Source: Distichodus sexfasciatus
Lineage: Eukaryota > Chordata > Actinopteri > Characiformes > Distichodontidae
Direction of reading: 5' to 3'
Assembly: GCA_032718565.1 (NCBI GenBank)
Contig: JAVGVS010000282.1
Coordinates: 171,974-235,973, forward strand
DNA: 64,000 nt
This document shows positions 37,330 to 51,300 of this stretch, one piece after another (position 1 is the first letter of the stretch; every line of letters begins with the position of its first letter). The position numbers were made by a program, and so were the translations under genes. Below the pieces are notes generated by a model. The model was not told the origin of the DNA. It saw only the letters and a list, made by a program, of their open reading frames with translations, and searched no databases.

Positions 37330-39340
37330 ACATCCTGACAATCTGACTTTTTTTTCAGATTACAAATGGCTATGGATTTTTCTCATCAATACCCAGCAAT
37401 AAACTCAAAGAAGCCAGCTATTTTCTTAACTGCATTTTACAACAGCACCACAAAAGCTTACTTAGCTACCATCGCTGCTCAAATGAGTGTTTCAATGTGA
37501 AACACACACACACACAATATAATGACAAATGTTGCATGCAATAACCCATTCCCGTTTCACATTATAAATAAAGGCATAAAAAATACCTCGACTTATATGT
37601 AGCGTGGCCTGGGGTCGAAGGACGAGAAGGTAGGATGTAAGTTGGCTGAACTCACAAGTTTGTTAATAAAAAGGTACAAAGTAAACACCGGGCGTCGCCC
37701 TGAAAGAAAGAAACATAAATACACCAAACATTTACAAACCAGGCACCGAGGGATAGAGACCACACTTACACACGTCAAGATAGTCCAAGTACAAGGGGAA
37801 AACGCAGAACACAAGACTCCACGTGTACAGTCCTGTTAGGAAACACTGTTTGGGCGGTTTCTCTTTGTGGGGAAAAAAAAACGGGAACTTTCTTTCGACC
37901 GACCTCAAAGAGGCTACTAAGAAGTCAAATAGACTGCACATGTGAATAAATTGATGAAAGGTCAACGCATTTTTGCCTCAGAACACTCAAGAAGTTTGAT
38001 ATGACTTTATCAATCCTCAGAACCTTTTACAGCTGCGCCATTTATCATTTATCATATAATTATTTAATAGAGTCGAACAGCATTATGTAGGGTGACTAGA
38101 CGTCCTCTTTTTAAGAGATATTAAATGCGCCCGGCCGGGGATCATTCTGCCTCAGCCTCCAACATTTTTATGCCCCTTATGTTTCCCAGGGGTTTTTCCT
38201 AATAAAATAGGAAATAGACCATATGACAAACACTCACTGCTGACTGTTGCGAGTTGTACATTTTAAAGGTTACAATGTAATGTCATCGGTAACTAAACAG
38301 TGATTTGTTTTCAAATCAATCAGTCATTTCCTTGTCCTTGAAATACGTATATTAAATGGTATTTCATTTGTGTGAACATGTGCATCAAATGTCCTTTGAA
38401 CTCTCACTTTTACTACTGATTTGGTTTTGTGCGTTTGTTGTGTGAAAAGTGTTGCACTGTGATGCTCACCTCCACCTTACTGTTGTAAAACAATAGTGAT
38501 ACAGCAAAACACTTGTCAAGCTTCATGCAATGTTCATGACACACTTCAAAGAAATGAAAACAGAGACAGTGTCAGATAAGACATTACACAACTGTACAAA
38601 TGTTAATCAGAACATGTGTTTATAAAAAAAATCCAGCTTCACAGTCACTGACATGGTGAATAAACTAAAAACCACTTCATACATGTAACTTCAAGAAGCT
38701 GTTTCCCTTCATGCTAATCTGTACATCCACTGTCATCCAAACCCCTCGTCGTGACCCTGAATGCCCCAAACTACACCAAAGGGGAAAATAAAACTGGTCT
38801 CAGATCAGCATAAAAGGGCAATGTCTTCTGTAGCATGGTCAAAAAAGATGGTCAAGACTTGACTGATGGTTTTCTTGATTTATTGAAATCTTTGCGATAA
38901 CCGAGCAATAAACCAATCAACCACCGTAAGAGCTAAACAGAGAACTAAATACATATCACATCTGTAGTCAATGCCATGTAGCCTAGCGTATTACCAATAA
39001 GAAGTGACAAAGCAAAAAGTTCTCACTACATTCAAAATCACTTAAAAGACATCAAAACACATTAAATATATTATTTTATTAACACTAACTTTGTGCCGCC
39101 TCGGAGGGTGCAAATCATACAACTTAACCTTATATTTTTTACTGCTATTTTCCTTCCTATATTTCTCCGTATCTCGCAATAGGCACGTAATTTCAAAATA
39201 AAAGTCTCTCACAAACCAGGCAAAATATATGGCAATATAAATTCACAAAAATCACACAAAAGTAATACCATATGCGTAGTTAACGGTGCAATATTTTCTG
39301 TGGATTAACAAACAGAAATTGTCATTTACATCTTCTGATG
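37330..39340. other. intergenic, nothing recognised
   Basis: Short antisense open frames at 37590-37965 lack family resemblance and splice logic. No RNA gene or clear transposon end seen. Confidence 0.55.
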
Positions 39341-39372
39341 GGAGCTGTATCTTCTAAAGACTTTTGGTTGGG

Positions 39373-42300
39373 TCACAGTGTTGTGCAGAGATAAGGGCAA
39401 AGTTCATGTTGTAGGTCTCCTGCAGGTGGGCTAGTGCTGGTCAATTCTCTCCCACTCCCCCTGCTCTGTCCGGCGGAAAAATTGGGGCTGTCCCCCGGGG
39501 AAAAGGCTGTCAGGCTTTGGGTGGTCCAGAAGAAACTGAATGGTGCACTTTGTGTGCTGAACGAAGTGAGGCGACTCGGCGTAAGGAGATGTGGAGGTCA
39601 GTGGGAGGTCAGATACAGCAAAATCAAAACTAAGCTAAAACACAAGTTTATAAGATTTTATTTTATTGTGCAATAATTTCAGCTACCTGTAAGATTGTGT
39701 CGTCGTCTTCGCCCAGCCAGAAAGCCAGGTCTCTGTTGGGCATCCACCTGCACAGGCCAATTTTCACCAGCTCTTTGCTGGAGTTGTACACCTCCACCAT
39801 CTGGTAGACAATGTAAGTAAATCCCAGGCTTTATTCACATTGTCATGCAAAGAATTGTTAGAAAAAACATTACAACTAAACGGGATTTTAAAAAACCTGA
39901 GTATTATTATTATTTTTTATTTTTTTATTTTTTTTATTTTTACAAAAATATGGCATTAGGACCCCATGATTTACCTACTTAGTCATCACAGTACTTATTA
40001 TATTGTATAAATCTCATTATATAATGAATGTAATGACTTTATTCATTATTTATAATAAATGTAATTTGTTTTTTGCAGATGCTTAGCAATAAACTTAATG
40101 TAGTCAGCTATTTCCTCAGGGTGTTATATATATATGAAATAGGGATCATACATTTTTCACTACTTAAAAAGTAGCCACACATTCTGTTGAGGCAAAACTA
40201 AACATGGAAGTTACTTAGCCAGCAGGTTCAGCGAGTTACAACAGAAGCAGGCATTAACATGTTGTATCATGTTCCCCAAATTCCAGGAATCCTGAAAGCT
40301 ATGTGTCATAAGCTACGTACATTCTGTTTGAAGACTAATCTACAAAAGGTTCAGTTTACAAGTGTACAGCACTTTTATGTAAAAATAAACTCAAAGTAGC
40401 CAACATTTTTTTTCAACTGTTTCTTGCATAGGCACAGCAACATCACTTTTACCTATGTAATATTTGCTATATTCATGTCTTTAGATTTTCTTGGGGAAAT
40501 GGATCAATAGGTACAGTGATTTATTGCATACATACATGAATATACCGTGTATAATTTAGTTATAACAGATTCTCCATAGACAAACTGTGTAATAAGCCCT
40601 TTTATCATTCCCTTTAAAAACAAACTCGGAACTCATCACATGGCACTAGACACTAACGTCCCAGTTTTGATCTGTGAATTAGTGACTACAATACTGACAA
40701 TAGAAACTCTTCTGGCCAATGTACCTGTCCACCCATAAAGCTGCGTGCAGATCGCAGGTCTTCTGCTGGGCCTCTCTGTGGAAAAGAGGCAGGAAACACC
40801 TCACCTGTTTTAACATTCACACCTAAGGGCAAAGACAACCCCACCAAAAATCTGATTAGTACACTTCATGATTCTTAAATGATTATTGTGTATTATACTC
40901 TTATTGGTCACTTTATGAGATGGTCATCTTTTATTTGCAATATGTAAGTGTGTAGTCACAGACGCAGACCATTTAAAGCATGATAATACACCTTTTATTA
41001 GTCTTGCGAATAAACAAATCTTCTCCAGTACCTATTCCATACACTACTGGCCTGTGAATTCCTTCTACATTCATAGAGAGCAAACACAGAGCAAAAAGCA
41101 ATGACAAAGGTCATGGAAAAAACTCATACACATTGTGTAGCAATGTGTAGCAATGACAAAGGTCATGGAAAAAACTCATACACAAGGTCATGATCCAAAT
41201 CAATTCTCAATTCTATTCGATTCGATGCGATGCGATTCGATATCGATTTATTTAGAGATTTCTTTGCGTCAATACTAGTTTTGCTTGGTTATAAAATTAG
41301 GTCAGACCAGACGGTGATTTGAGCGGAGCAGCTTCAGCCATGGCTCAATTTGGTTTCGGTTTCGCCGGTCTCACGTTTATATAGCTCTCCTTGCGCGGTC
41401 GCGAGAAGAAGTGCATAGCCGCAGAAAAAGATCGATCCGCAATTTTTTGAATCGATATCGTATTTTTCGAACGAGAATCGACATTGATCGGTGAATCGAT
41501 TTTTCGAACCCAGTCCTAATCTCTGTGGAATGTATCAATAGGTATATAACCATGGTTCCACGCTTTGTAGTGACGACAGACAAACACTAGAGGGCGCGTC
41601 AGTACAAACCCGTCACCGTGAATTACCACAAAGACACGCAGTTAAACTGCTACAACTGCAGAGGCTCAAAGGGGTAAATGTGTTGTAATTCGTGTACAAA
41701 TTGTTGTTTAACACAATGCAATACTTTTTGTGTGTAATGCACAAATTATATTCGCCTCATATTCAAAGAAAAATATACAATTTTATAGTGTTATGAAATA
41801 TCAGGTTGATTCCAAAATCAAATCCAAATACATAAATTACAAGGACAGTATATAATCTATTTCCATTTGCAATTTTACAGTCTTACAAATATATATTAAA
41901 CACTTTTTATATTTTATTTTTCATTTTATTTATATTCAGGTAGAAACTGCAATGCAATTTAATAATAATAACCATAATAATGTGGTTGTTCTAACCCTAG
42001 AACATAATGTATTTTTGATAATCTGTGATATCTACAGCAAAGGGTATAAATGCTCATAATTCAAGATTCTTCATTTGTCACATACATATAAAAGAGAAAC
42101 TCAGAAAAGATAAAAAAATACATAAATTAAGAAAAAGCTACATCTGGACTAATGAAATATATAGAAACACACAGCATGGAATACGTTTAAAAAGTGTAGT
42201 AATGTTGTCATTTCTACAGCAAATTGTTTTGTACAGGGGCGTAGCAACCGGGGGGGACGGGGGGGGGCACGTCCCCCTCACTTTTAGAAACAGGTGATTC

Positions 42301-45300
42301 TGTCCCCCGCACTTTTTTTGACCTGGCGCCAATATTTCCGCCCGTGTTCTCTGATTTGTTCATTAGATTTGAGTGAACTAACGTTCAGCCGATCACAGCG
42401 CGAATCTCTTGGGCGTCTGCCATGAGCTTCCAATCTTGTTGCTCTTGTGAATTTTCGTTCGTTCACCCACTTGGCTGTCTGGGGTAAAATGCACCCTAGA
42501 AAAAAGCAGAGGACGATTACATCCTTTTTTCAAACACACAACGTGAGTATGTGTTACAGAATGTTGCGATGACACGAATCACACGTTTCCATGTTATGAT
42601 TTAACGTCGAAAGACAACAGAACCTGTTCTGTGTACCTCGTCACGTTGCGCCGAATTCAGTGCGTGTTCAGTATTTTCAAAGAATTACTGTAGGTGCAAT
42701 TTGTATACTCATTTAACACTTTTTTTTCCCAAACTGTTAAGTAGTAAGATAAACATTGCTCAAGTGTAGTGTAAATTAAATATTGTAAATATCAGAAAAT
42801 ATCTTTTTCATATAATTTTCTACTTCATAAAAATTAAAGTATAGATTTCCACAGTGGTCTTAAAGTCCAAGTCCTGCAGTATTTTATTTATTTATTTTTG
42901 TGTTTTTATGAGTATGATTTCACAGAAATAGGTTCATGTAAGTTATCCTGGCATGTTCCTCAAATTGCCACTTTGGTGCTGTAAAATGCCCATTGTTCTT
43001 CTATTTAGAATTTATTATACTGTATGAACACCCTTGGGTCACATCACCATACTGTCCCCCCCACGCACACGCATTGTAGTGACGACAGACAAACACAAGA
43101 GGGCGCGCCACTACAAAATGTGAATAGCACCAAGTCTGTAAAGGGTTAAAGCGGTAAAATTAGTTATAATCCGTTCTGTATTATCAACACAAACAAACAA
43201 CACAACCGAGAAGTTATAAATACATTTATTGAAAGGCATGAATAAATTGTAACAAGTAAGTAAATGAGAAATCGGCAATTTGTACTGTGTGTAATTCAAC
43301 AACCTTTCGTGTGCAATGCACAAGTTATGTTCGCCTCAGATTGATAGAAGAATAGTGTTTTAAAACATCAGGTTAATTCCAAAATCATATCCAAATCAAT
43401 AAATTACAAGCACAATATATAGTCTATTTTAATTAAAACGTACAACATTTTGATTTGCAATTTAACAATTTTACAAATAAATATTAAAGATTTTCTTTTA
43501 TTTTTCATTTTATTTACATTCAGGCAGAAACTGAAACCATGATTAATAGGCTACAACTTAGCCAAGACTTGCATTCCTTTGTTGTTCCAAACAAAGAAAT
43601 TAATGTAATACTAATATAGTATTTGTGACAGTGTGATTTTTATAATTACGAAATGTAAGTTATTCTGGAAAAGAGGTTGCTAAATGCCATAAATGCAAGG
43701 CAAAATGCAATTTTTTGAAAATACATTCAACTGCCTTCTTAATATTACACTAAAAACAAATGAAAGCAACTGAAACCAAATGTGCGGTTGAACTATGTAC
43801 TCAGATAAAAGGTTTTAAGGCACCAGAACTTCTTTTACTACAGAGGGAGATTTTCCTGTCACTGCCGTCCCAAACTTGCTCATTAGGGTCTTGGACCTGT
43901 TAATATGTAAATGCTGAACTTTCAAGACATTAACCAAAATAACAAGTACAGTTAACCAGCCTACATTCGTGAGAGATATTTTGCTCGGTTTGGCTTTTGG
44001 CCTGTACATGCCTAATAGTCAGTTTTGTATCATTAACTGCAAGCTACAGACCACACAGTCCATGTGATCTTTAATTTCAGTTAATATCAGGGAATAGCTA
44101 ATATCAAAGGAATATCTAATAATGCTCACATAGGAATAACTGTTTAAGCACATTTGTTAGTATATTGCATGAGTCATCCTACATTCCCTTTTATATTTCC
44201 TCTGCAGCTCCGTCCTTTCAACATTTTTTGTTATTTCTTGGAACACATTAATGGTGTCCATTGTTTCTTCTTAAAGATAAATACTTCATTCTTAATTATT
44301 AGGATGAGCATTAGGCTGTCTTGGTGACCTCTCTGGCCCTTTGTGCCCTACTAAGATGGACTGCTGTCCTTAGTGTCTGGTGGAGTAATAAAACTACGTC
44401 TCGCTATACTAGAAGCATCAATCAGCCACAGAGAAAGTGGGAGCGAAATTATAATTCCCATGACAATACCAGCACCTGAACCCATTACACCAAATACAGA
44501 TCCAACCACAGATCCAACTAGAGCCCCAATAACAGCCAAAAGGACCACTGTTGCTGGTTTGAGATAATGTCTCAAGAGTGTAAGCATCTCATCCCGGTAC
44601 TTCTTCTTTATTTCAGCAATGTCCACTGTAGGTTCACCTTCAGTCACTGTAGAAAAGTAAAAGGAACATATATTTTATTGTCATATGCTTAAATAGAAGA
44701 AAAAACCAAACAAAAAATAGAATACTGTCTTGTAGTAATTGAGTAGCTGAATTTTGTTACTGAAGTATTATGGGCGCAATAGCATATGCAATTCTGTTCG
44801 CAAAGAGCTTTTTTTCTTTTGGAAACTGACACTTACGGGTTGATGTCACCATCTGAATGTTTATACATAAGTGACAATTTTTTGCATTACAGAAATTGGC
44901 ACTATATTTCGACAATTGAATGCATTTAACTGTAAGACTTTCACAGCAAAATATGTTTAGTACCTAAACAGTATGCTAATGGTTGACTTTTACTGGAGTT
45001 ATTTTCATTGTGAGGAACCTTTTGATCAAGGATGAGTTACTCTATAGTCTACGAGCACTCGCTATAATGATGCTTTATTACTCACAAGAGGGACGAGTCC
45101 CATCGATACTGCTTCGTCTCTTCTTCAGTCCGGTCCCTTCCACTTGCTGGGTTTTATACACACTGAGTCTTTTCAGATAAGCCTGTTTCAGCTGCTCCTC
45201 TCTGTCCTCATACATTCTCTGCAGGTCTACCATATCTTTAGGGATTTTGGTCACTATAAGTTCTTGGTAAATCTGTGGCAGGAAGAAATCACCACAGTTA

Positions 45301-48300
45301 TCCTCCACCATGTGCTCAATCTTCTCGAGGAGTCCATGGACCTGTGTTTCAGAGTCCATATTCCGTAAAACGTGGTATCTGCCTTTACAGTTTTCCAGAA
45401 GTTCTCCTGCCTTCTTGATGTGCTCGTCAATGACTGACTCCTCTACATCTCGATCACACCAGAACAGCACCATAGTGTGCTTCCAGACCCTGTCACTATC
45501 AGACAGCAGTTTTATGTACCGACTTGCTGTTTTAAGCTCTTTTACAGGAGGAACTTCATCAAGGCTTGTAACGGGCAACACCAGAATCAGAGCATGAGGC
45601 CCAGGAGGGCAAAGAGTCACACTTCTGACAATTTCCTTTTTGATTTTTTCTGATGTACGATGAATATCAATACGACACCATCCTGGCGTGTCCACCACAT
45701 ACATAGTTTTTCCTGCCGCTTCTCCCTCTCGTAATATACACATTCCGCTTTCACCTTTGGGGCTTTTGCCTCCGAGAAGGGCTCTGGCCACTTGGCTCTT
45801 ACCAGCACCAGTTTTCCCCAGCAGGACAACACGAAGCTCTAACAAAAGAGAAAAAATTACAACATAAAATCAGCGAACCTGCTAGAATAAGCAATATGCT
45901 CTATTAAATTATTATATGACATTATGTTTATTTTTATAGCATAAATCTAACCTTGCAGTGCTGGTGGACAGTCACTTGCCATGATAAAGACAGGGAAACT
46001 TTATCAGTCTGCAATTTTCTTAACTGAAGATGGTCAGGGGATAGGTGAACGTCAGATTGTGCCTCTGTAGATGGAGGAGAAAAAATACTGGAAATCAGAA
46101 AGATACAATCAAGTGTGTCAATAATGTATGATATAACAACTTTTTTAAAAATTATTTACAAAATTAAGAAACAGAGAATGCTTTATAGCATTTCAGCAAA
46201 AATTAATTGATGTTAATTACAAATTAGTTAAGTTTCATCGAGGTTTTAGGTATGTCTGTAACCTGATGTTTGAGATATACAATGCTATTTTTCTGGGCCA
46301 GGTTAGCCCATTTTACAGATCCGTATGGCACAGGATGAGAACGAAAAAGTCAGGTAATCTTATATAGAGGCCATGGATTAGGCAGATGGCTGTCTCGGGG
46401 CATATGTCTGAGGGGCATGTTTGGCTGTTATTATTATTATTATTACTATTATTATTATTAGTATTAGTATTAGCAGTGCTATTGTTGTTGACATTATGCT
46501 GGTGCAGTTAGGTAGGGATGCAATTGTATGTACATGGGTGCGTGTTATAGTATGATGTATTTATTCATTTTTTATTTATTCATCTTTTTTGTTTTATGTA
46601 TTACATAATTTTGTCTATTTATTTATTATTGTTTGTTTCTTTCTTTTTGAAACAACAAAAGAGAAAAGGTCAAGTAAGGCAAACAGTGAAAAGATTGCAT
46701 GAAATATGTCATCAAATACCACAACTTTATGTGGTCAAAGTGATCAGGAATCTGTGCATCAACGTCATTTTGTTGTTCGTTTCTGTACTCTCAGTAAAGC
46801 TAGGGTCAAAACTATTTTCTTTATTTGTCCATGAGTAAAATAAAATCCATAACTTCACATCGAACATGGATCCCATGGTTTATCCAACACAACACACATG
46901 TATTGTAGTTGTAGTTGTTTGCTATAGCTATATAAAAGTTTTCAACGTTTATCTACAACTTAATATCAACTATTATCCTGTTTTCATATATATACTGTCA
47001 AAACAATAGGTTAAAAGGAAAGAAAGGCTGCTTACATTTTGTCATAGGTCCTCCATTTTTTACCTGTTGGTTTGGGTTGGTTGGTTTGTCTCCTTAATGC
47101 ATTCCCGGCTCCTCCTTTATTTATACCTCTTTTAAGTTTTTCCTTCTCTTTTTAGCCTCATTAACAGTACACGGCGTCCACTGACAAAATTGCTTTTCTC
47201 TTCAAGTTAAAACGAACTATCGTGGAACAGCAAACATGGCGGACCAGGGGGAAATGCCTTTACACCGCGAACATTATAGCTCAGAGTGGTAGAAATAAAC
47301 TCCAGTCACAAACAACTCTTGTTGAACTGCTACAAACTTGGCGAAAAACGTTGAACCGGATCCTGGCTGTACTCTCCTCGCTCGACAGTACCTTTACCGG
47401 GGTAAATCTGAACTAGTCTTAGTTAGCTCGGTACTTGCTAATGGTGACGTTAATGCGACATCGACCTTGTTTTTTTGCTTTTTATTTTCGGTTTTGCAAC
47501 GCCGCCTCCTGCGCTGGTACTGTGCTGAAACACGTCAACGTTAAACGCATTGTGCGCTATATTACGGTGATGCGATCGGAGTAGATTTAGAGCGACCTGG
47601 AAAAAAAAACGTTGGTGTTTGATATATTAAATAAAGTTAGTCAAAGTAAACTTTGTCATCTCTGCTATATACTGTACAAGTATATGGAAAGAAGAGACGA
47701 CGTGGCTCCAGCTGTCACAGTGCAAACCACCAATAAGAAATATAGAATATGCAATATATAAACAGAATATAAAATATACACTTTAAACTAGAAGTACAAA
47801 GAGAGACAATTAGGATCAGTCTACAATTAAGGTCGCAGAGTTGTATTTTACACTGAATGTGTGTAAGATCTCTAACAGTTTCAATGTGAAAAATACTATG
47901 CAGTCTATGAAATGAAACGGTATCTTTTATAAAGTACTGTTAGCAGAAGTTAACGCCACAGCAGTTCTGGCGTGTAAAAGTAATAATGCTAGACTGAATA
48001 TATCAAATCTTTGGAGGAATGAGACACACGAGAAGCATTCAGTCATAGACATACAAGAACTCTCGAAAACCTTTATTACATCAGCTCATGGCTGCCACCT
48101 TTGGTCACCAACATAAACTAATTTCACATATACAGGATATACATAATACACAAATAAGAGCTTATTTTTATTCATGCCAACAATAACATTCAAATTGTAT
48201 CTTGTAAGTGCAGATATTGTCAGCAGTGGAGAACTACAATTTTGATTGTCTGGCATTAAATGTATGCCAGATCAGCAGCAGTGTGGAGACTGTACAGTCT

Positions 48301-51300
48301 ATAAACATGAACTGTATTTCTGATACAGTTTTAGTGCAACATGAATGAGATTATAAATTTTGGTGTGTGAAATGCAAATGTGCAAGAGAGTCAGTTCACA
48401 GTGGGGGTGAGTGTGAGGGCAGGCAGTGTGTTCAAGAATTTGAAATAAGAACACTGCTGTGGTGCCTTATATTTTCTTATAAAATCTGGGTTAAAAACAA
48501 TTGAAATAAGTAGTCAATCAAACCTGTATAACTATGTTAATAATCTACAGCTCATTATGCTGTGTTTACTAAGTATACTATATAGAAATACTGTATGCTT
48601 TTGAATAGTATAATTTAAACTACACTTTAACTAATACTAACAAACTAATACTGAGATTTCATAAAGTTATAGTACAGTTAGCTTCAAAACATTAAAAAAA
48701 CTTTTTACATGAATAAAAATCTGATAGAACAACATGACACGACAAGCTTGAATAGTTTTCTGTGCTCAGGATGTTGTCCTGTCCAGGTCATCCGCTGGGA
48801 TCTTAAACTTGGCAGTGAAAGAAGAGTAGTAATGAGCATCAATATACATATACTTTAAGTGAGAGTGAATTGCTATTTATGCACACTCATTCATCCACGG
48901 AATTCAACATGTCCGACTTAAACAGGAGATATGAAAAAATCAAATTCTACTCACAGTCAGGCCAGAGCAAGTCAAAACTTCCACTTCTGTGTCTCAGCAC
49001 GCCTTCCACACCCTTGAGCTTATTTATTTCATCTACATTGCTCTGCGGAGTCTAATCAAGTTGTTCCTCCTTCTTTGCATTCCTTGCTTCATGTTCCACC
49101 GGATTTTGCACTGTGGCAGGTCCTAGGAGGAATCTAGGTGTTTTGGGGTGGTTTGTTGATTCCATGTCATCATTCTCTCTCTTCTCCATCTCTCTTTGTC
49201 TTCTTTTAATCTTGTGATTCCCTCACTTTACGCCCCAGAACTCTGGAAGACATTACGATATGAATGCACAACAGAACATTGCAGGAAAAAAAATACAATG
49301 AGACATCCATGTTGGTTTTATGACTGGAATCATCAGACAGAAAATGTTCAAAATATACAGTGCCTTGCACAAGTATTCACCCCTCTTGGCTTTTTACCTA
49401 CTTTGTTACATTCCAACCTGTAATTTAAATATTTTTAAATCTTATTTTATGTGATGAATCTGCACAAAATAGTCTATGTTGGTGAAGTGAAATGAGAAAA
49501 AAATACATTAAAAAGAATTAGAAAAAATTAAACTCTGAAAATTGCCATGTGCATATGTATTCACCCCTTTTGCAATGATGCCTCTAAAAAGTTCTGGTGC
49601 AACCAATTACCTTCAAAAGTCACATAATTAGTAAAATGAAGTTCACCTGTGTGCAATCTAAGTATCACATGATCTGTCAGTGTAAACACACCTTTTCTGA
49701 AAGGCCCCAGAGGCTGCAACACCACTAAGCAAGAGACATCACACCAAACAAGTCAGGGACAAAGTTGTTGAGAAGAACAAGTCAGGGTTGGGTTATAAAA
49801 AAAAATCCAAATCTATGATGACCCCCCAGTGCACCATCAAATCCATCATCTTCAAATGGAAAGAACATACAACAAACCTGCCAAGAGAGGGCCGCCCACC
49901 AAAACTCACAGACTGGGCAAGGAGGGCATTAATCAGAGAGACAGCACAGAGACCAAAGGTAACCCTGAAGGAGTTATAGAGTTCCACAGCAGAGACTGGA
50001 GTATTCGTCCACAGGACCACAATAAGCCGTACGCTCCATAGAGCTGGCCTTTATGGAAGAGTGGCCAGAAAAAAGCCATTACTTAGTGTTAAAAGTAAGA
50101 AGGCACGTTTTGAGTTTGCCAAAAGGCATGTGGACGACTCCCCAAATGTATGGAGGAAGGTGCTCTGGTCAGATGAGACTAAAATGGAACTTTTCAGCCA
50201 CCAAGGAAAATGTCATGTCTGGCGCAAACCCAACACATCCCATCACTGCAAGAACACCATCGCCACAGTGAAACATGGTGGTGGCAGCATCGTGCTGTGG
50301 GGATGTTTTTCAGCAGCAGGGACTGGGAAACCGGTTCGAGTCGAGGGAAAGATGGATGGTGCTAAATACAGGGATATTCTTGAGCAAAACCTATGTCAGT
50401 CTGCCTGTGATTTGAGACTGGGATGGACGTTCACATTCCAACAGGACAATGACCCGAAGCATACTGCTAAAGCAACACTCGAGTGGTTCAAGGGAAAACA
50501 TTAAAATGTGTTGGAATGGCCATTCAAAGTCCAGACCTCAATCCAATTGAAAATCTGTGGTCAGACTTGAAGATTGGTGTTCACAGGCAAAAACCATCCA
50601 ACATTAAGGAGCTGGAACAGTTTTGCCTTGAGGAACTGGCAAAAATCCCAGAGATGCAAGATGTGGTAAGCTCATAGAGACTTATCTAAAGCTGTTGTGA
50701 GGCAACAAAACATGAAAAATGCCAAGAGGGGTGGGTGAAGGCACTGCATGTCCAACCATGCCATGACATGATTCTGCTGATGCAGTAAAACAGGTTTTGG
50801 TAGTGGGGTTATAACAGACTTTTATCTGTTTTAGAGTTCTCCTATATATCCAATGTCACATATTTGTAAAATAAAACTTTTATTTGCTTATCTACATTGT
50901 GCCATCTGAGATTGTGAATTATGCTCATAACCATAGACATTTAATTAGAGATTGATAAAATGCCTTGTATTTAGGGATATATTTTGTCTTAACTGTAACG
51001 TATGTTAACTTTTCTGCTGTTGTCCTAAAATCTTATCATGGCCATTAGCTTTTTGCATCTCACACAAACACAGATACACAAACACAGTGCTCAAAAAAGT
51101 ACCTTGGAAATGTGAACATGGTAAAATTCAAATGCAAACTTCAAAAAAGTTTGAATCTGAAACCTTGCACCCTGGAGTGTATTAATGGAAAATTAGAAAA
51201 GAAAAACTAGAGCACATTACCTCTGGAATATACCTCTCTTGTCAAACGCTGTGGGTGGAATGCACTGATTCTGATTCCACTCGTCGTAATGCCCTGGATT

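Noticed and set aside
40725..40773. First reading placed the start of the RGPAEDL exon at an internal CACAG (exon 40725-40773)
   Set aside because: The upstream acceptor at 40823-40824 gives a longer exon with VNVKTGEVFPASFPQ in the correct phase, matching NTAN1.
47690..47745. Minus-strand HCDSWSHVV-like reading considered as the missing ntan1 exon with the HCDG motif
   Set aside because: Only a few residues resemble the family, no acceptor AG precedes it, and the frame does not continue in ntan1 style; likely chance.
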